DNA of 64,000 bases from Clusia tigrina (taxonomy: Eukaryota > Arthropoda > Insecta > Diptera > Clusiidae): NCBI GenBank assembly GCA_920105625.2, contig OV050032.1, positions 8,980,129-9,044,128 of the forward strand. Direction: 5' to 3'. Below the pieces are notes generated by a model that worked only from the letters and a program-made list of their open reading frames with translations, was not told the origin of the DNA and ran no database searches. Position numbers and translations under genes: made by a program. This document shows positions 59,027-64,000 of this stretch, one piece after another (positions within the stretch are counted from its first letter, which is position 1; the number at the start of each line of letters is the position of its first letter).

Positions 59027-60978
59027 CTGGTGGATATGACAAAAGAAGACAGTGTTTTTCATATTATTATTTTGGTTTATGTGTTTGTGCTGGAGTACTA
59101 AGTGCTAAACTACAGCAAAGAGATAAGCCAATTTTAACTTGCGTCTAAACTACGTTTTACTGTGAGTCGTTTAAACAGTCGACCGAGGACATCGCGAGAG
59201 CAGCCCTGGCCAGTCCAATGAGAATGTGTGAGCAGCAGCACTGCTCTCAAGTCTAGTATCGAGCGTTCAGTTTATGAATGAAAAGGTTAACATATGAGAA
59301 CCCCCCCCCATCATATTTAACCTGTTGCTCTATGGAGGCATGTGTATTGATACACCCCGATACTGTCCGCAGTTGATTTTCAACCGAATTCTTATGAAAT
59401 TAAAACCCACTTATGCCCGCCCCTGATTGCTGGAAATGTCAAAGGACCTAGCCCTCGAGGGTACTACTATATGCAGTAATGTTTTAATGTTTTAGTGGTT
59501 ATTGTAAGCCTCGTATAGAGAATAGACTATATGTCCTTGTAAGCACAACATTGATGACCACCACCACCCACCTTCTGTAGAAATTGGATACTATATTCTT
59601 AACTAACTTAAAGCTGATGATTTACAGAAGATTGACAACATTTAAAATGGTAAATATGTGTAATAAGTAGGCGTGGCCCATGCAGCACCGTGAACTATGG
59701 CCCAACAAGAAACAAATATTACAATATTCTAAGTATATAGATCGAATCTCTTCTCATATAACTAGTTCATACAAAACAGAAAAGATCTTTGCCGTGAGAA
59801 GTTGCTCGCTCACGGAGCACATGATTCAAATCATGACCAAATCATGTCACTCGTGGTCGAATATTTCGATTGAAAGGAGTAGAAAGCTTTTTGCTTTGAA
59901 ACAGAGCTTTCAGTCGAATCGTGTCTCAGTCGAATCGTGTCTCAGTCGAATCGTGTCTCGGTCGAATCGGATCACATGATTCAAATCATGACCAAATCAT
60001 GTCACTCGTGATCGAATATTTCGATTGAAAGGAGTAGAAAGCTTTTTGCTTTGAAACAGAGCTTTCAGTCGAATCGTGTCTCAGTCGAATCGTGTCTCGG
60101 TCGAAGCGGATCACATGATTCAAATCATGGCCAAATCATGTCACTCGTGATCGAATATTTCGATTGAAAGGAGTAGAAAGCTTTTTGCTTTGAAACAGAG
60201 CTTTCAGTCGAATCGTGTCTCAGTCGAATCGTGTCTCGGTCGAATCGGATCACATGATTCAAATCATGGCCAAATCACGTCACTTGTGATTGAACATTCT
60301 GATTGAAACGAGTAGAAAAGCTTTTTGCTTTGAAACAGAGCTTTCAGTCGAGTCGTGTCTCAGTCGAATCGGATCACATGATTCAAATCATGGCCAAATC
60401 ACGTCACTCGTGATCGAACATTCCGATTGAAACGAGTAGAAAAGCTTTTTGCTTTGTTTCGCTGGTTATCAGTGCGGTCCCTGCGAAGCAAATCCCCGGC
60501 AACACTGTGATGAAAGTCCTCCACGAATTGCGTTTGTGGCTGTCCACAGTTGACCAGTGGGTAGGTTTTTGGTAGACCGCAATTGCCGTGGTCTTCCCGG
60601 GAGTACTCGTTTCAAATTTTCTGTTTACATTGTTTTAATTACAAGAATGATTACTTAATTTGTAATTGAATATTGGGTTTGGGCAATATTTCACAGCCAC
60701 AGCCAGTGGGCACGTCTGAAACAATGGGTTCTTATAAATACAGTTACCAAGTCGTGGTGGTAATTGGGAGAGATGGAAGCACAAAATGAATACGTATATA
60801 CACCAAAAACATGCAAGACCTCGCACTCAAATAAGAGATAATTGCCCTTGACCTTTGGCAGTTGGACAAGCTTTCAACTACTCCCACCAACCATGCCATG
60901 CCCCACATTGACATGATCCCCCGCTAAACCCGCTTGCAGTGGTCCCATGCACAAGCACTACGAGCACTTTTCAATTAC
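59027..60978 (-). other. Spn intron
   Basis: Holds the ~139-bp repeat array (59800-60460). No other coding exon is needed, as phases of the flanking exons agree. Confidence 0.6.
59800..60460. repeat. ~139-bp tandem repeat with 16-bp sub-repeats
   Basis: 'cacatgattcaaatcatg' starts at 59818, 59973, 60112, 60251 and 60375, spacings 155, 139, 139 and 124. The length steps of 15-16 bp follow the number of 'tcagtcgaatcgtgtc' sub-repeats (three, two, two, one). Each unit carries the palindrome catgattcaaatcatg and 'aaagctttttgctttgaaac'. Confidence 0.93.
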
Positions 60979-61882
60979 CTTTCTCGCTCGGACAAAGCCT
61001 GATTCAGCTGTTCGGTGAACGACGTTGGCGGCATTTTGCCGCTTATAATGGCGCCCGTGGGGCCCACACGCCTGCGACTGGGATACATCCAGTTCTCCGA
61101 TTGTTCGTTTTCGGAGAGCTTGTCATTGGAGCCCAGTATGGAGTCGTACGAGCTGTTGAGATCGCGGCTGCTGGTGCCGAAGGTGGTCATGCCGCCGCGA
61201 TGGAAATCGTTCAGACCGGCCACCACTGCGCAATCGGCCGGCGAGCCCAGCGAGTTCTTGAAGATGTTCGGTATGGTGGAGTGGGCGCTCACCGTTTTGT
61301 GGTCCTTGTGCACCTGCGCGTACAGCTGGTTGATTTGCTGTTCGCGCGTGGCCGCCACCGCAGCCACACCGGAGGCGACGACGGCGGACGCGGTGGAGTT
61401 GAGCAGAATGGCGGTAGTGGTGCCGGCGCTTGGCAGGTGATGCCCGTTCGTCGAGTGGTGTTGCAGATGGTGGTGGGTGCTGGAGCCGTTGCCGGTTATG
61501 TTGGCATTGACATTTCCGTTGCCGGTACCACCGTTGCCGTTGCCGTTGCCATTGGCGATGACGTTCGGTTCGAGGATGTTGGCGTGGGCGTGGACGTTGA
61601 TGTGGGTGTGGGTGACGGTGTCATCTTCGCTGTCGTCGAGAGCGCAATCGGAACTGCTGTTGCTGAGGCTGCGCTTGGCCACGTTGTCAAAATTGTTTAG
61701 AGTGGTGTTCAAGTTGTTGCTGATGTTGCTGGTGTTGCTGACGTTGCCGTTGCCGCCGTTGCTACTGATGTTCATGCTGATATTTGCGGCGGCGGCGGTT
61801 GTGGTGGTGTTGGCGATTACGTTGGTAGCGGTGATGGTGCTGGAGCCCGTGTTGGTGGAGGAGGATGGCAGCTGGCGATTAG
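60979..61882 (-). CDS. Spn: Spinophilin/Neurabin, large internal exon
   Basis: Encodes about 300 residues of low-complexity linker: Asn/Thr/Gly/Ala-rich runs (NVSNTSNISNNLN, NGNGNGGTGNGN), an acidic stretch (DCALDDSEDD), then ordered-looking segments with REQQINQLYAQVHKDHKTVS, LGSPADCAVVAGLNDFHRGG and KMPPTSFTEQLNQALSERER. Donor AAAG|GTAATT at 60978-60977. The start is set at the TTTAG acceptor (61884-61883), which has a CTAAA branch-like motif ~20 nt upstream and a pyrimidine-richer tract. An acceptor 18 nt upstream (exon from 61900) keeps frame and adds six residues. Phase 1 in, phase 2 out. Confidence 0.9.
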
Positions 61883-62449
61883 CTAAACCACCACGGGAAG
61901 CTTTTAGATTTTTTTTTCGTTTTTTTGTTTGTTTTATTTTTTATAATAATTTTTTTTTTGTTTGTTTTTTGTTTTTGGTGTTTAGTTAAAAATGGAAATG
62001 CGAGCAGGTGGCGTAATTTGAGCATTTGCGGCGGGAGGCGTGGCGCATTCAAATCAAAGGCGGAAATGATTTTGTGAGGCGCAAATAGGCAAAAGCACAT
62101 CAAACAACAATAAAAATGAACGTCAGCAAACAGGACACAAAGAGAGAAAAAGTACGGAATACAATTAAAACTCAAAAGCTGAAAATTATGATGGGCGAGC
62201 TAAGTACAGGCTGAACAATGAGAAATATACAGGGTGATATTATTATGATTTATGCAAAAGAAAGAAGGAAGAAAGTTGTAAAAAAGTGCGAGATACGAGC
62301 TCGGACGACTTCTTCAGGCAGTTTTTGTGTGTTATGATGGAGATCGATTCGTTTCGTTTCTAATTTGAAGAAGTCGCCGGCGAAGGAACGCATGAAATGC
62401 AAAGCAAGAAAGGTAGAACAGTACTAAAACGCAGTGAACGAATACTCAC
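61883..62449 (-). other. Spn intron with A-rich 3' end
   Basis: The minus strand is almost pure A with scattered C/T from 61985 to 61903 before the acceptor, so there is no ordinary polypyrimidine tract before 61901. Confidence 0.7.
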
Positions 62450-63050
62450 CAAGATCGATTTTCGTCTTGTTGGCAGAGTTGTCCAACAGCTCGTGCTGGG
62501 GCACCGCTGCGTCCAGCTCGTCCTTAATGGGCACCTTGCGCTCCACGGTGGCCGTCTTCACGCCGTCGCCGTCCGGCGAAAGGTCCGAGATTTCGGTGTC
62601 GGACAGCTCGGTTTCCAGTTTGTGAAAGAGCGGCTTGGGCGGTGCCTTGCGCATCATTTGCGGCGTCAATTTCAACGTGGCGCTGTCATAGGGCAGTCCC
62701 ACTGGGAAGCCGGCCTTGCGCTGGGTCTCCTGCAGCTCGTGCTCCAGATTGATGACGCGATCCTTCAGCTTCTTCACGAGCGCATTGTACTCGGTGTCCT
62801 TCTCCTGCAGCAGCTGCTGGTAGAACTCCTCGCGATGGCACATGTCCACCTCGCGCTGCTGGTACTCGCGCACCAGCCGCTTCGCCTTGTTGTACTTCTT
62901 GTCCAGGGCCATGTACTGGGCCTGCGACTGCTGCAGCATGTTCTGTATGTTTGTAGTGTCTTTCTTGGTGTTGGCCAGTTCGCGTTCGCTCTGACGCAAA
63001 CGCTCATTGAGCAGCTCATTCTCGTTGCCGGTCGTTTCAAGTTTCACGAG
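62450..63050 (-). CDS. Spn: Spinophilin/Neurabin, coiled-coil exon
   Basis: Begins LVKLETTGNENELLNERLRQ after ttctattag (phase 0) and ends ...NKTKIDL in phase 1 at GTGAGT (62449-62444). The first ~125 residues are a continuous charged helix with heptad leucines (LLNERLRQSERELANTKKD, YQQLLQEKDTEYNALVKKLK, VINLEHELQETQ), the coiled coil that follows the PDZ domain in neurabins. The rest is a linker with acidic phospho-site-like LSDTEISDLSPDGDG. 601 bp. Confidence 0.95.
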
Positions 63051-63292
63051 CTAATAGAATGGGAGAATGGAGAGACGTTTAGTACAGGGATTCCTTCAAC
63101 AGAGCACAAATGAAGCAACTACTGCGGCCGCGCTTAAACAGCGTTTCAATTAAAAGCAGAATCGTGCAGCAAAACGAGCGAGGATGAGATGAAATGGGGT
63201 GGAGGATGGAATTGGAAGGGATTGAGATGCACTGGAGTGTTAGTGGGACCGCTCTAAACAGAGACAGAGAAAGAGGATAAATAAAAACCCAC

Positions 63293-63346
63293 CTTTCGCT
63301 TAAGGTTTTGCATAATGTCGTCTTTGACAAGGCAACTCATTTCGCT
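63293..63346 (-). CDS. Spn: Spinophilin/Neurabin, 54-bp micro-exon
   Basis: Acceptor gtattttag at 63347 and donor AAG|GTGGGT at 63292. It encodes 18 residues (SEMSCLVKDDIMQNLKRK), phase 0 on both sides, continuing straight into LVKLETTG of the next exon to lengthen the coiled coil. It is the most upstream Spn exon I can support. The rest, with the PDZ and PP1-binding (R/K)VxF region, must lie beyond 64000. Confidence 0.85.
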
Positions 63347-64000
63347 CTAAAATACAACAAACAAAAATTTAAATTAAAAAGAAAAACGAAAAACCAAAAT
63401 AACAAAAAATGTTGAAGAAATATTTTTAAAAATTATAATCAAAAATTGAAAAATACTTCAAAAAATGAACTTAAATAAAAAAAAAAAAATAAATTGAATA
63501 AATTTACCTTGAACCGTAAAAAAATAAAACCGTTTAAATAAATAACTGAAGCAAAGTGCGCGGGAGGGCAGACCCCTTCCTCCCATCAATCACATTTGGA
63601 AGCACTGCACGTGGCCTCATAGTGTTCCAAATCCAAAAATATACACGGCCTAAAGAAGTTGCCATGGAACTGTGTTTCCTGCTCTCTGTGAGCAATCCTC
63701 ATAATTATAAAATGACAAGTCACCGTCGTTTAGTGCGAGACCCATTCCAATAATTCCTCCTTTTCATTCTAGCAGTCTGAACTTAGAAAACACATACATT
63801 CACATTCCAGCCAGAATAAGGAGTGTGTTGTGTCCACTGGGAAGTAGTTGGACACTCGACTACAGTAGAGCGGCAAAATTAGAACCTTCCGAGTGTGTTT
63901 GTGTATTTTGTACGAACTTTAACTGTACATCACATGAAGCCGGGTTTGTTACTACCTTCCCGCTGCACACAGTGAGGAATGGGAAGCACTCCATTAATGA
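63347..64000 (-). other. Spn intron running off the window
   Basis: A-rich to 63520, then mixed sequence. No further exon with fitting splice sites recognised. Confidence 0.5.

Noticed and set aside
60939..61989. Plus-strand ORFs of 253 and 170 aa
   Set aside because: Shadows of the Spn exon on the opposite strand.

Overview
The window is from a higher dipteran (schizophoran fly) genome, possibly a tephritid, although the sequence alone does not fix the genus. The evidence is the fly-like exon/intron structure, very large introns full of low-complexity sequence, fly-type splice sites, LINE debris with CCTAACC-type tails, and two genes, purine nucleoside phosphorylase (PNP) and Spinophilin/Neurabin (Spn), that I believe are also neighbours in Drosophila.

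Only two host genes can be supported, both on the minus strand. PNP has its last coding exon at 2994-3903. A first coding exon at 28541-28647 joins it across a 24.6 kb intron in the correct phase, and a TATA/initiator pair sits at 29111-29145. The 3' part of Spn occupies 54553-63346: six exons whose splice phases all agree, carrying a coiled coil, low-complexity linkers and a C-terminal SAM domain. Its PP1-binding and PDZ regions must lie beyond the right edge of the window.

Everything else is intronic or intergenic. 0.4-1.6 kb holds LINE debris. 4.6-5.7 kb is a degenerate ~35-bp repeat array. 8.0-9.7 kb is a polypyrimidine tract with a hidden higher-order period. 14.9-15.8 kb holds two minisatellites. 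15.9-25.7 kb is a nested transposon cluster: RNase H fragments, a 580-codon reverse transcriptase/RNase H ORF, three tRNA-derived SINEs, a long inverted-repeat element and a striking palindrome. 27.1-27.5 kb is an 80-bp tandem array. From 30 to 54 kb there are LINE 3' scraps with clean target-site duplications, a fourth SINE, two copies of a hAT-like MITE, a mariner relic, a 460-bp TA tract, several minisatellites (13, 18, 42 and ~43 bp) and an AT-rich 280-bp tandem array. The Spn introns hold A-rich sequence and a repeat of about 139 bp.

I found no CRISPR array, operon, canonical rRNA or tRNA gene, and no evidence of a new multi-gene system. The most informative structures concern transposon and repeat dynamics: a LINE RNase H domain interrupted by a 14-unit 26-bp array whose removal restores the frame; three short LINE 3' fragments (55, 115 and 141 bp) with 13-14 bp duplications; a hAT-like MITE carrying a variable 21-bp minisatellite; and a four-copy tRNA-derived SINE family.
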